Positions 21,409 through 31,468 of a stretch of 64,000 bases of DNA are shown here, one piece after another; the first letter of the stretch is position 1, and each line of letters opens with the position of its first letter. The stretch is from Tetradesmus obliquus. Its lineage: Eukaryota; Chlorophyta; Chlorophyceae; Sphaeropleales; Scenedesmaceae. The DNA lies in contig CP126195.1 of the NCBI GenBank assembly GCA_030272155.1, positions 5,067,001-5,131,000 of the forward strand, in the 5' to 3' direction. A model generated the notes under the pieces. That model saw nothing but the letters and a program-made list of their open reading frames with translations, did no database searches and was not told where the DNA came from. The translations under genes and the position numbers were made by a program.

Positions 21409-22444
21409 ATGCCACACAAGTGCCACTTCTGCGGAGGCGTCATCTACGTGAAGAGGGAAGATAGGAAGAAGCTCATTGGGGCAAGCTTCCCAGCACACTA
21501 CATTGCATTTGTTACACGGAGGCGGTCTCCCCAACCCCGCAGGGGCTAGGTACTGCCAGTCAAGCCAACACTCCGCCAAGTAAGCCCTCGTATCATAAGG
21601 ACCAGTGGGTATTTGTCCAACCTCCAGTTCCCCACACCGCGGTAACACGCCACTGAAACGCAAGCATGCATGCAATACAAGCAGGCTAGCACATGGAATG
21701 CAGAAGCTGCCGGCATACAACGCTACGATCACGCGCATAAGCAAACTAAAAATGAATACAGGTGTGCTTATGCCGCCTGACGCAAAAACAGGGTGATCCT
21801 CCTGAGTCGACCCACAGTTAGTTGCTGGTCGACAGGCTTGCAGAAGCCCCTGCAACACTCACATGCACAACATCTGGCAACACAACACACATGCAACACG
21901 AAGGTTGGCCAGGCCTAACTCAATAGACTCGACAACAACCAGTGACACTCGGGGCCAAAAGGCCTGGACTGCTGCAACCCGCACACAGAACCCCCGTCCC
22001 ATCACAGCGTGCAGTGCCAAGGGTCCCTTGACACTACAACAACACCGCCCCCTAGCAGACAACGACACCGGCCACTTTGAGGTCAATGTCCCACGACCAC
22101 GGCTATTAACCTATGGTGCCCACAGGAGTTGGCTGGATACGCCTGCAATCAAAGCTGACAAAAGTCAACTCCACAACGCCACCTGCCCACCGCCTTCTAC
22201 TGGTGCTGGCATGTAGAATGTGGGCCCCCAAAGCACCAACTGCTGCAACAGCGCAACCTCCAGCACTGACAACAAGCAGGCACCCAGGATTTCGGCGTGC
22301 TCCATGAGGCACATGGACACGATGAAGAAGGGACAGCGCCAGGCAATAGAGGCAACCATGAAGATGAGCAAAGCAGGATTGATAGATCCACAGTTTCAGC
22401 GCTATCTCGATACTCTTCAAGCCAAGGCGCGCCGGGAGGAGTAG
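21409..22444 (+). pseudogene. Viral zinc-ribbon gene split by an insertion
   Basis: The 5' part (ATG 21409 to about 21503) encodes MPHKCHFCGGVIYVK...SFPAH. The 3' part (about 22297-22444, ending TAG) encodes CSMRHMDTMKKGQRQAI...SKAGLIDP...RREE. Together they parallel the uninterrupted protein at 58535-58807 (MPTKCHFCGGVIY...SFPAHPECAIRHMDKLKK...), so about 790 bases between them are an insertion. CxxC and the HxxC...H pair would bind zinc. The gene is divergent from the polymerase-helicase across 165 bases, a likely shared promoter. Role unknown. Confidence 0.6.
21505..22290. other. Insertion inside the zinc-ribbon gene, no recognised coding content
   Basis: Sequence with no counterpart in the intact homologue at 58.6 kb. 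No credible reading frame, terminal repeat or known transposon signature was found by eye. The boundaries are approximate because the right junction has a few extra bases (gatttcggc) relative to the homologue. Confidence 0.4.
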
Positions 22445-22503
22445 GGACATAGGTCGCAGGTTCGAAGCTGGCCTGGTGGGTTTTTGGGTGATGGGTTGGG
22501 CAC

Positions 22504-23056
22504 ACGGATATCAGAGTAGAGGTCGCGGGTTCGAACCTGACTGGGTGGTTTTCACTTTTTGGGTGATGGCTCGCTCCTGAAATTTTGTCACCGGAACGGG
22601 GAGCTCATGACTCCAATACGTTTGGCACAGCCCGCCCGCAATGCAGTTAGTGCATGGCGGCCCTGTGTTCTCTCTGCATTGCTTGCCGTCACTGACACTG
22701 CTGGCAGCACTTTATTTTCCACTTCGCGTATGAGGATACATTTTCTGGGGGCGAACTGTGTGGAGTAAGGAAGGCGGCTGTGCTAGCATGGCCATATGCC
22801 GAAACTTACACACGGGGGCCATTTCTCTGGGGTTGGGCCTCACATGAGTGACGGCCTGTGCTGAGCTTCCTGCAGTTTTCCTGTGTTTTCGGGTGTTCGT
22901 TGCAACGTAGTTGCCTGTGCACACCGTGTAACCCCTCTTCTTCTTCTACGTTTGGCACAATGTAAAACCACTATGGGAACTGCTTGGCCCCCAAGGGGGG
23001 GTGCTAAAGACTGCGCGTAGCGCTTTCGCGTTGCCTACTTACTACTACTGCCACTG
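22504..23056 (+). repeat. Inverted repeat, right arm bracketing the endogenous viral element
   Basis: Homologous, in reverse orientation, to 3672-3890. It holds a GGTTCGAACC box, the conserved ttttgggtgatggctcgctc segment and an outer end gcgttgcctacttacta. It is interrupted at 22630-22946 by a LINE-2 3' fragment. A second, weaker copy of the inner part (ggtcgcaggttcgaagc...gggtgatgg) lies just inside at 22451-22494. Confidence 0.55.
22630..22946 (+). mobile_element. LINE-2 3' fragment with 13-bp target duplication
   Basis: This is homologous to LINE-2 3' untranslated sequence 10157-10423 and shares the ending gtgtaacccctcttcttct. It is flanked by identical 13-mers tacgtttggcaca at 22617-22629 and 22947-22959. 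The uninterrupted site exists in the left arm at 3772-3784. It has the structure of a completed LINE insertion. Confidence 0.85.
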
Positions 23057-23090
23057 CCGCTGCTGTTGCTGCTGCTGCCGCCACTGCCAC

Positions 23091-23125
<35 letters not shown>

Positions 23126-23131
23126 CTGCAG

Positions 23132-26100
23132 TTGGTTCATGAGTTCAGGCTGCTGCTGCTGCTGGGCCGCACGCTGTGCCACAAGCAGCCAGGTGTCAGC
23201 ATGACCTGCACGCGCCTCGTGCAGCACCGCGCGGCTGATGGCAGCATCAGCGAGCGCCAGGTGGACCTCATGTTCCCTACAACGGAGCGAACAGTGCTGC
23301 GGCTCATGCAGGCATGGTGGGATCGCAAGGTGGGTGGCTTGCTGTTTAAAGGGGTTTTGGCCACATGCTGCTAGCCAAGAAAGTGCCGTCCCCCCCCCCC
23401 CCCCCCCCCCCTGATGCTTTGCCAGGGGCCTGGCATGATGCCTGATGGGTGCTCAGCGTGCTGCAGGGAGCCTTGCAGGATTGCTGCATCAACTGCAGGC
23501 AGTAAACAATGTTTTGTGTAAGGCCTCCAGCAGCATGTACAGGCAACGAACAAGCAGCAACTGCAACCATGTCACATTGTCTATCATGCAAGCTAGCGTG
23601 GTTAAAACTGCCAGACACCGTACATCCCTGTCCTGTATATTACCCCTAGTAAGTTACTCACCCCCCTGAAACCGCATCCGGGTCTTGCAGTCAGGTGTAA
23701 GTTGCTGGCAAAACCAGGTACATTTCTGTGCGATAGATTTGGGGGGGAGGAGAAGTTCTCCTCCCCTCCCAATGCATATGGGGGGAGAGTATATCATTCT
23801 CCCCCCCAAATACACCCATAACCCACTGGAGACGCGTATGTTTTGCCAAAGTGTGTTCCCCTAGTTTCCTGCAAGCCTCCTTTAAGCCCCACCTGTACTG
23901 CAACTGCTGCTGCACTCACAGGGTGGCAAGCCCAGCAAGCGCCAGGCTGCAGCTGCCAGGGAGGCACCAGAGCACAAGGCAATGCCCACACGCTACTTCG
24001 CCAACGTCCTGCTGCTGCTGTACTGGCAGGCGCAGCTCATGGCAGCCCTCACGCAGCTCAAGTGAGTTTCAAGGGGATGCGTAGGTTTGCAGGTGTGTTT
24101 GCGGCGGCCGTGCACAGCCCAGCGAGGCCCCCATATGCTCCATGCGTGGCCAGCGACGCCAGCAGCTGTACCTGGCGTGGCAGGGGGGGGTGGCCTGGTG
24201 CAGCTGGCTGTTACAGTTCTGTACTGTATATAAGAAACCATGTGTCAAAAGCACACAACTGTTACACCTGAGCGGCTCAACATGCAGATGTTGCTGCCAG
24301 TGGCCGCTGCAGCTGGCTGTTACAGTTCTGTACTGTATATAAGAAACCATGTGTCAAAAGCACACAACCGTTACACCTGAGCGGCTCAACATGCAGATGT
24401 TGCTGCCAGTGGCCCGCTGCAGCTGGCTGTTACAGTTCTGTACTGTATATAAGAAACCATGTGTCAAAAGCACACAACTGTCACACCTAGGTAGCCCATG
24501 CAAGGCCACATTGGGTTGCTGTGCACCCAACATGTTGTGTAAGCTGCCCACATGCTGCTGCTGCTGCTGCTGCGCTGCCTTTGTGCACATGACCTGCAGC
24601 ACCCAGATGCTCGCCAGCAAGGCCGCTGGCGCCGCCAACTGGTTCCACCCAGGCTCCCTGACCTCTGGCGCGCAGTACAGCAACACCAGCCCTGCTATGC
24701 TGGCCAGGCAGGCTGCGTACGGCACCCTGGCTGCTGCCTGGCACCTGTACACTGGCGGCAGGCCTGCAGAGTGCTTCCGGCTGCGCCGGGGCGACACTGG
24801 AGTGCCTGGTGCTGGCAACGTGCCAGTGTGGGCCCTGGGGCTGGCGGGGCTGCTGCAGGACTTCCAGGAGGCGCCTGGCACGGGCTTCTACATGATCAAC
24901 TACCACTGCAAGGTGGGTTGTGTGTGTGATTGTTCACCGCATGGGTTTTTGTACTGTTACACTTGGGCCGTGTGGACCCTCTCTAGCGACACGCTCAGCC
25001 GCTCAACTGTATGGTAATCACTTGCTGCGGCTGGGCCGGCAGCTGCAGAGCGCCGTTGAGCATGCCCCACTAGTGCCCCCCCAATTTGGGGGGCATGCTC
25101 AACGGCCGACACAGAAACGCCCCCCGCTGGCAAAATGCTGGTGAAGCACTGCTCCTCTTTGTCAGATGCACCCGCATGCGCGTGGTCCATGCAGTGTTGT
25201 TATATAGCAAACTGCTTCAAGCAGCAATGGCACAGCAGGCCAGCTGGAGCTGTTTAAACCCGCACAACAGCACGCACCTAGTACATCACCCAGCCTACGG
25301 TGCTGGCTGCATAGCCTTTGCAAGCTGCACCACAGCCATGACCTCCTTGTGAACTTCCTCAGCACTGCTTGCCGCCAGTCACTGATTGAGCAGTGGGCAC
25401 TGCTTGCAAGATGCACGACGCAGCTCCAGCCAGCCTGTTAAGCTGCCAGAGCCCGCCATCACACTGGCTAAACTATTGCAGCCAGGCCCCTTGGGATACT
25501 GTGTACAGCCATCAACAGCTGCAGCTGCTTGTGCTTGTGACAGTTGTGTCCTGTAGACACGTGTTCCTCTGTAAATAGTACATAACTGTTACAGCCAGGC
25601 CCCTTGGGGTACTGTGCACAGCCAGCAACAACTGCAGCTGCTCAGCAGCAGTGCTGGTGCTTGTGACAGTTGTGTCCTGTAGACACGTGTTCTTCTGTAT
25701 ATATAGCACATAACTGTTACACCCTGAGACCCTCCAGCTTGTTTTACAGTGGACCCAGCAGTATGGCTCAACGTGCCACCATCAGTCAGCATGCCTTCGG
25801 TTCTACCTGGTGTCATCATGCTGACTCACCTCAGTGCCGCTGCTGCTGCTGCTGCTGCCGCCTGCTTGCAGAACGGCTACGACTACGGCTCCCCAGACTA
25901 CGTGGACATCCTGCCGCCCAGCTGCAGCGGCCTGTGCCTGGCAGCAGTGATCAACCTGTGCTTTATGGTGCTGACCTACCTTCAGCCGCAGTCGCCTGCC
26001 AGGGCTGTGGTGCCTCGTGGGCGTGGTGGCAGGAGCGCAGCGCAGCCGCAGCAGACCCTGAACAACCCCAACGGGTTTGTGTGGGGCCCTTACGGCGGCC

Positions 26101-29082
26101 GGCAGCACGTGCCAGCAGGTGAGGCTGGTTGCTGAGCTGGGGCTTAAAAGGCCAGCTGTGCCAGGGCCTGCTGGGAAGTTGAATCCAGTCGGCTTGTGAT
26201 TTCTGCTTGTAAATACCAGAGTGCTCGAGCTCAACCCCATATCCCCGGTTCCCCAAAGTAGAAAGTTTCTACTTTGGGGAATCGGCCTTTCGGGCTTTTG
26301 GGACTGACAACTCATGGGGATGTGACACGTCACCACCAGCGCCCCCTGCAGAGCCCCAGCAGCAGCAGCCGGCAGCAGCAGCACCCGCGCACCCTGCAGA
26401 GCCCCAGCAGCAGCAGCCGGCAGCAGCACCAGCGCCCCCGGCACAGCCCGAGGCCCCTGTGGAGCCCCAGGAGGTCAGCCTTTACCTACCCTACCAGGCA
26501 CCGCTGGAGCTGGCAGACTCAGAAAAGTTCCAGGACAAGGGTTGCAGCGTGTTTGAGCTGGCCTTCTTTGGGGAGCGCACATACGATGGCTGCTACGTGG
26601 ACGCCCGTGACGGGCGAGAGTGCTGGGCGTCAAGGAGTTCCGCAAGATGCTCATTGAGGGGACAACACAGTATGTCCCTGGTCGGCACTTGGCCTATATC
26701 CCCCCTCCCCCCCAAATGGCAGAGGGTGGTCCAACAACCCAGACCCTGGACGTCATGCTGCTCACCCGTCTTCAACCTGTATGCTAGAGGCAACTGGCCA
26801 AAATCCAAGCGAGAGAGTGGCCAATTCAAAAGTGCCCACCTCCCCAGAGAGGAAAGTTTCCTCTCTGGGGAGGTGGGCACTTTTGGATACCGCTTGAAAA
26901 CTGCGTGCAAAAGGCAACTGGCCAATTTCAACCAGCACAGTGCCCACGTCCCCAAAGAGGAAACTTTCTGTTTTGGGGAGGTTGCTTGCCTAGGTGGTAT
27001 CCGCATGACGATCCTGCCACTTGCTGCGCCCTGCATAGAGCAGAACCCTGAACATCTGCCTCCTCATGGGCACCCAGACGTTGTGCCCATCCTAGTGCCG
27101 CCTTGCAAGGCACCTGAGCATCCACAAGCTGTCCAGCCAGCATGACAGCACCTTCCATACCAATGCAGGTCGCACAGCTAGCCTTTTGCCGCTGGGATCG
27201 GCTAGATGCTCTCATGTACGTCCCCTGGAGGCGCGTGCTGACGTACAAGGGCACCCTGCGGGCGCTGTTCACGTCGCGCAAGAACGCCGTGGCAGACTAC
27301 TACTGCTCATGGGCCACCAAGATCCTGTTCACGCACTCTGGCAGCATGCTCAGCTGCTCTGGCTACTTCTAGTTAGTGGCTTCCCTGCAAGCTGTGGCAG
27401 GGGCATGCTGCAGTGCCAGATCCAGCTTTTTGACGGCTTGTGTGGTTTGGGCGCCACGCAGGTGCTTCCCTGGCTCCAGCAGCAGCAGCAGCAGCAGCTG
27501 CCCCCGCTGTCCCTGCCAGCCCTGCGCAGCGCCCCAAGCAGCAGCACAACAACCCCAGCTACTACAGCCACAGGTCCACGCTTGCTGGCGAGGTGACGCT
27601 GCTGCAGCGCCAGCTGCACACCAGCATCCTGCCGGCAGACCTGTGGCACTGGTACATGGTGCGCGCGGCCGCAGCCAGGCCAGCAACAGCTGGCAGACGT
27701 ACTTCAACAACTACTGCAAGGCCTTTGGCTCCCGCCTGCCCTACGTGCGTGAGGCTGGCCGCTCGCTGCTTGCTGTGGCCTTCAAGTCATCGCTGCTGAG
27801 CTGGTGAGCGTGTGGCTGCCTTTGCGTGTGGTGGCGGTGGTGCAGAGGGCTTGCAGGAAGCACTGTGTGGCGCACCTAGGTCGGGATTCCGACCCAGCTT
27901 GCTTGCAGGAAGCACTGTGGGGCGCACCTAGGTCGAGATTGCGACCCAGCTTTGCTTGCAGGAAGCACTGTGGGGCGCACCTAGGTCGGGATTCCGACCC
28001 AGTTTTGCTTGCAGGAAGCACTGTGGGGCGCACCTAGGTCGGGATTTCGACCCAGCTTTGCTTGCAGGAAGCACTGTGGGGCGCACCTAGGTCGAGAGTG
28101 CGACCCAGCTTTGCTTGCAGGAAGCACTGTGGGGCGCACCTAGGTCGGGATTCCGACCCAGCTTGCTTGCAGGAAGCACTGAGGGGCGCACCTAGGTCGA
28201 TTTTCCGACCCAGCTTTGCTTGCAGGAAGCACTGTGGGGCGCACCTGGGTGGTGGAAAAGCACTTGGAGGGGCGTTGAAGGGCACAACCCCCCTTGTACG
28301 TATTTTCACGGTAACTACTCTGTGCCTCTTTCTTCTGCAGGCTGCCCACCAAGGTCAACCAGGCCCTCGTCAGCAGCCTGGCGCCCAGCAGCAGCAAGGC
28401 AGCTGGCTTAAAAGCAGCTCAGAAGCTGGCGGCTGTGTACCAGTACAACAAGTGCACGCCAGACGTGTGGCAGCACCTGGTGGACACTGTGAAGCAGCAG
28501 GGCAGCCTGGCGGACATGCTGCGGCTGAAGGCTGGCCTGCTGGTTCACAGCGGCTACCGGCTGGCGGCCCCTGCAGACGGCTGCGACCTGCAGCATGTGG
28601 GCCTGACAGGCGCAGGTGCGCAGCTGCTGATGGCCCAGCTGGTGCTGAGGGTGCATGCAGGCAGCCAGCAGCTGTGGGGGGCGCTGCCAGAGGCACCCAG
28701 CAGGCCTGTGCTGCTGCAGTGCGTTCCTGACCTGCTGTGTGCCGACTGGGAGCAGATGCAGCGGTTGTGTGCACACCTAAGCTTCCATTTGGTGTATGGT
28801 TTGCAGGCACTGCCTTGCAACTTACTTATGTATGTAACAACGGTCTTCCAGTGGACGTGGGGCTTCAATCGCCAAACTTGTGTGCATGCCAGTATGCTCA
28901 GCGACATAGATGGATGCCAGCTAAAGAATGATGCTTGCTTTGCATGGTTTGCCATCCGCCCAAAGACACTTTGTCAAAACATTTTGAGCAAAAAACTCCA
29001 CACATACTACTCCAGTCTGGTTGAACCACCAAGTTACACGAAGTTCATCCTCACTCCAAAATATCAAAGAGCTAGCACATGA
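23132..29082 (+). CDS. Intron-rich host-type gene, function unknown (possible tyrosine-recombinase-like core)
   Basis: Exons read from splice sites and phase: 23132-23329, 23922-24061, 24123-24189, 24607-24912, 25872-26118, about 26340-26690, about 27172-27360, about 27680-27803, and 28341 to the stop at 29082. The first five join in phase 0/0/2/0/0. The protein includes a Gln/Pro repeat segment ([11 protein letters not shown]), and exon 4 has [13 protein letters not shown], which resembles the first Arg box of tyrosine recombinases; a HCK|NGYDYG and a [12 protein letters not shown] could be later boxes. The resemblance is weak. Near 26620 the frame seems to shift before [14 protein letters not shown]. 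The exon at 2990-3191 probably belongs upstream. Introns are loaded with hairpins and repeats. I do not recognise the family. Confidence 0.4.
23390..23411. repeat. Poly-C tract (22 C)
   Basis: Uninterrupted run of C in an intron of the host-type gene. Confidence 0.9.
23737..23811. repeat. Short palindromic (foldback) element
   Basis: The outer arms atttgggggggag and ctcccccccaaat enclose an inner hairpin ggggaggagaa/ttctcctcccc with a single-base centre. It lies in the intron between the first two exons of the 23.1-29.1 kb gene. Confidence 0.6.
24200..24490. repeat. Three tandem copies of a hairpin-bearing unit
   Basis: Three copies about 110 bases apart begin ctgttacagttctgtactg, contain tatataagaaaccatgtg and end acacaactgttacacc, then a spacer with a cagatgttgctgcc word. 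The GTTACAGTT and AACTGTTAC ends are inverted, as in the 3.3-3.6 kb repeats. Confidence 0.75.
25052..25106. repeat. 17-bp perfect inverted repeat
   Basis: The arms gccgttgagcatgcccc (25052-25068) and its exact complement (25090-25106) enclose a 21-base loop in an intron. Confidence 0.8.
25530..25720. repeat. Two tandem hairpin-bearing units
   Basis: Two copies about 125 bases apart of tgtgacagttgtgtcctgta...cataactgttaca, related to the 3.3 and 24.2 kb repeats, with a gtagacacgtgt core. Confidence 0.7.
26249..26281. repeat. 16-bp-arm palindrome
   Basis: Arms ttccccaaagtagaaa and complement flank one central G. The central aaa-G-ttt matches the larger palindrome at 26827-26885. Confidence 0.85.
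26827..26885. repeat. 59-base perfect palindrome, 29-bp arms
   Basis: Both 29-base arms (26827-26855 and 26857-26885) are exactly complementary around a single G at 26856. A degenerate relative (gtccccaaagaggaaac) follows at about 26949-26981. Repeated ggcaactggcca words flank the pair. Confidence 0.9.
27845..28250. repeat. Minisatellite, about seven 54-bp units in an intron
   Basis: Each unit starts gcttgcaggaagcactgtg, continues ggcgcacctaggtcg and ends cgacccagcttt. A ggtcg...cgacc stem is kept in nearly all copies while the loop between the arms changes. The array lies in the intron between 27803 and 28341. Confidence 0.9.
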
Positions 29083-29622
29083 TTGGACGGCCTTTGGCTG
29101 TCTTGAAGCAACATGCCGCAGCACTGCTTAAGCCAACGTCATCTGCATAGCAATGGCTGCTGGGGAGCAGCTCATAGCCCCCACCCGCACATGGCCGACG
29201 CAGCTGGTGAACGCGTGCCACCACAGCACACCTAGCTCATGCAGTGGGCAGCGCTGCCCTGACGGCTGGAACGCATGGCTGACCATGGCAACTGGACTAA
29301 CTTTCATCACATAGTGCCGAAAAGCCTAGCTAGACCCAGGGCCTTGGGTTGTGCTGTAGCCTGCTGGCATCACCGTTACTGCTAGAGCTCCGCGCCTGCA
29401 ACAGCAGCCATTGGCAGCAGACAGCACGTTTTGAGTATTTTGGTTGGCGCCGGTATGCTTGCCCCCTAATCTACAGCTGCAGCCGCCCTGTTGAGACGTT
29501 ACCAACATGATGCGCTCTGCTGGCCAACATGAAATGAAGCAGTGGTGCAAGTGTTTACCTGTTACAGCTGCTGGAAAGTTCCAGCCCAGGTGGTTGGTGC
29601 AGATCTCCTTCATTGCTGCTAC
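29083..29622. other. Intergenic stretch, nothing recognised
   Basis: No convincing reading frame, RNA gene or repeat was seen between the host-type gene and the alternating-strand cluster. Confidence 0.5.
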
Positions 29623-29949
29623 TTAAAGGCTGTAGGACCACCGTTCAGCGGTGTCTATATGAGAGCCGTCCGGCTGCTGCAGGTCAATCCTCTCAAACAG
29701 CGCCAGCAGGTAGAGGATTCGTGGGCAGAGAAGGGGGATCAGGATTGAGGTTGGGTCGTTGTTGTCGGTTCTGTGTGCAGCATAAGCCTGAAAGATGGGC
29801 GTAACAACGAACTCGGGAATGCTGCACTTGACACGGGAGCGCAACAAGCTTGGGTGCAGGACTGCATAGTTATACTGGCCCACAGACTCTGCAGCCTCCC
29901 AAGCGGCAATGAGCGCGTTCATGGTTGATTGCGCACCACTACTATGCAT
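29623..29949 (-). CDS. Small protein of unknown function (first gene of alternating-strand cluster)
   Basis: 108 residues from the ATG at 29949 (an internal ATG is at residue 10). A tatata motif at 29978-29984 lies about 30 bases upstream on this strand, supporting a promoter. The protein is mixed helical with hydrophobic blocks (ILIPLLCPRILYLLALF) and no membrane-anchor pattern that I trust. It is divergent from the SF3 helicase, with 288 bases between the starts. No family was recognised, and it could be a terminal exon of a longer gene. Confidence 0.4.
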   Translation of the reverse strand: MHSSGAQSTMNALIAAWEAAESVGQYNYAVLHPSLLRSRVKCSIPEFVVTPIFQAYAAHRTDNNDPTSILIPLLCPRILYLLALFERIDLQQPDGSHIDTAERWSYSL

Positions 29950-29977
29950 GCATTGTGCCCGCGGCGCAATGTACGTG

Positions 29978-29986
29978 CATATATAG
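29978..29986 (-). promoter_or_regulatory. TATA box for the 29949 gene
   Basis: atatatag-type motif about 30 bases upstream of the minus-strand start at 29949. Confidence 0.4.
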
Positions 29987-30212
29987 CATGGTGTGCTGTG
30001 CCCGGCATGTTACATTGTTACATTCAAATGCAACAGCTGTCACATATGCTAAGCGCAGTGCATCAAATGCACTGATCAACTTGCTGGAAGCCTGTGAATG
30101 CCACAGATCCTCCAATGCAACAAATGCTTGGTAAAGAAGCAACAAGGCTGCAGCCTGGCAGCGGCACATAGCTATGGAGACTATCGTCGCCCTGTACGTT
30201 TGTTCCATGCCT

Positions 30213-30221
30213 TTTTTATAC
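30213..30221 (+). promoter_or_regulatory. TATA-like box for the SF3 helicase gene
   Basis: ttttttatact about 20 bases upstream of the ATG at 30238. The short distance would leave almost no leader, so an upstream transcription start is also possible. Confidence 0.35.
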
Positions 30222-30237
30222 TAGCGCTTGTTGAGTG

Positions 30238-31401
30238 ATGACCAGCAATAGCTACAGGCTAGGCAGCCAGTTGGTGCATGCTCTCAAGCTGCATGTAGAA
30301 CCCTTAAAGCACCTGCCAATGGCAATCGCCCATCAGCGGCATGGCAAGTCCCTGTACATAATTCCCAACATGCTTGGTAAGTGGGTGACAGCAGGGGCCA
30401 CGGAAGCTGCAGGGTTCTTGGTGCACCACCTGATGACAACACAAAGGTCCCTGCTAACTGCTGAACAGATAGCAGCACTCGATTCATCCCTCACACAGCA
30501 ACTCGCGCTCCTAAGGACCCTTAAACTATGCTTGCCAGATCAGCAGCACCTGCAGGCTGCATACCTGCATGCACAACATCGCCGCATTGTCCTGCTCGAC
30601 GGTTGGTTTTGCACATCAGACGGCAGCTTTCGTGGTCTTCCCTATCAAACTGACCACATTGTCACAGCGCCCGTGCTCAATTACACGCACCAGCGCCTGC
30701 TAGCTGCACAGTCTGACGTGCCGGAGCTCTTGGAGCTGCTGCAACGCTGGTTTCCTGAACCATTGGAGCTTGCGTGGGTGCTGCGATATCTGGCACGGTG
30801 CCTGAGCCCATGCGATGCAGCAAAGATTGTTGTCGTACATGTAGACACCATCGATGGGCAGATGGGCAACCAAGGCAAGAATTCGCTGCTGATTCTGCTT
30901 CAGAAGGCACTGGGGTTGCATGCCTGCCCAATCAGGCAAGGTGACATGCTGACAGTCGGCAAGAGCCATACTTGGGCCTCTGGCAGCAGCCAGCTGCATC
31001 AGCCAGTCCTGACGTGCTTTGATGAGCTCAGCCGGCCCTCTGGCAGCCAAGCTCGAGCGATATACTGGTCGCTGGTAAAGTTTCTTACCAGTGGCCGTGC
31101 AGCTGCGCCAGGGTTGTGGGTTGCAGCAAACCCCTGTGACTTGTCCAACCTAGCAGCCCTGCAACAACATGATGCTGCAGCATACACCAGGTTGGTGACT
31201 GTGCCGGCGCGCACCACGTTGCACAGCTCAGGCAGCTTCAACATCACAGAAGTCATCGAGAGGCTGGCGCCAGCCCTTGGATTCCTGTTGGTACGAGAGC
31301 ACCGTGAGTATGTCCAGCATGGCATGCTCGAGATGCCGGCTTCCATGCAAGCCCACAAGCGCCTGCTCACCGCCTTCACCAACCGCCCGGGTGTGTGTTA
31401 G
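30238..31401 (+). CDS. SF3 (D5-like) replicative helicase
   Basis: 387 residues from ATG 30238. A D5-type N-terminal segment ends FPEPLELAWVLRYLARCLSP, then the superfamily 3 ATPase: Walker A GNQGKNS at residues 210-216 (Lys214), Walker B VLTCFDEL (Asp262, Glu263) and motif C LWVAANPCDLSN (about 292-303), in the order and spacing of viral and plasmid SF3 helicases. Such helicases unwind DNA at viral, virophage or transposon origins. No primase domain is fused within this frame. It is convergent with the kinase-like gene and lies in a cluster with two recombinase-like genes, which points to a self-replicating mobile element. The family is fairly sure; the exact group is not. Confidence 0.7.
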   Translation: MTSNSYRLGSQLVHALKLHVEPLKHLPMAIAHQRHGKSLYIIPNMLGKWVTAGATEAAGFLVHHLMTTQRSLLTAEQIAALDSSLTQQLALLRTLKLCLPDQQHLQAAYLHAQHRRIVLLDGWFCTSDGSFRGLPYQTDHIVTAPVLNYTHQRLLAAQSDVPELLELLQRWFPEPLELAWVLRYLARCLSPCDAAKIVVVHVDTIDGQMGNQGKNSLLILLQKALGLHACPIRQGDMLTVGKSHTWASGSSQLHQPVLTCFDELSRPSGSQARAIYWSLVKFLTSGRAAAPGLWVAANPCDLSNLAALQQHDAAAYTRLVTVPARTTLHSSGSFNITEVIERLAPALGFLLVREHREYVQHGMLEMPASMQAHKRLLTAFTNRPGVC

Positions 31402-31468
31402 TCTTTGCTTGAATGGCGTCGGTCACTACGCCATGTGACAGCGACAGCGCATAGTTCATCAGCAGGTC

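Noticed and set aside
22500-22560. tRNA gene, because of a perfect GGTTCGAACC box.
   Set aside because: No acceptor stem, D arm or anticodon arm could be folded around it, and the box sits in a repeat also present at 3.85 kb. At most a B-box-like motif.
27845-28250. CRISPR array, because of regularly spaced repeats.
   Set aside because: The whole 54-base unit repeats with no unique spacers, in a eukaryotic intron.
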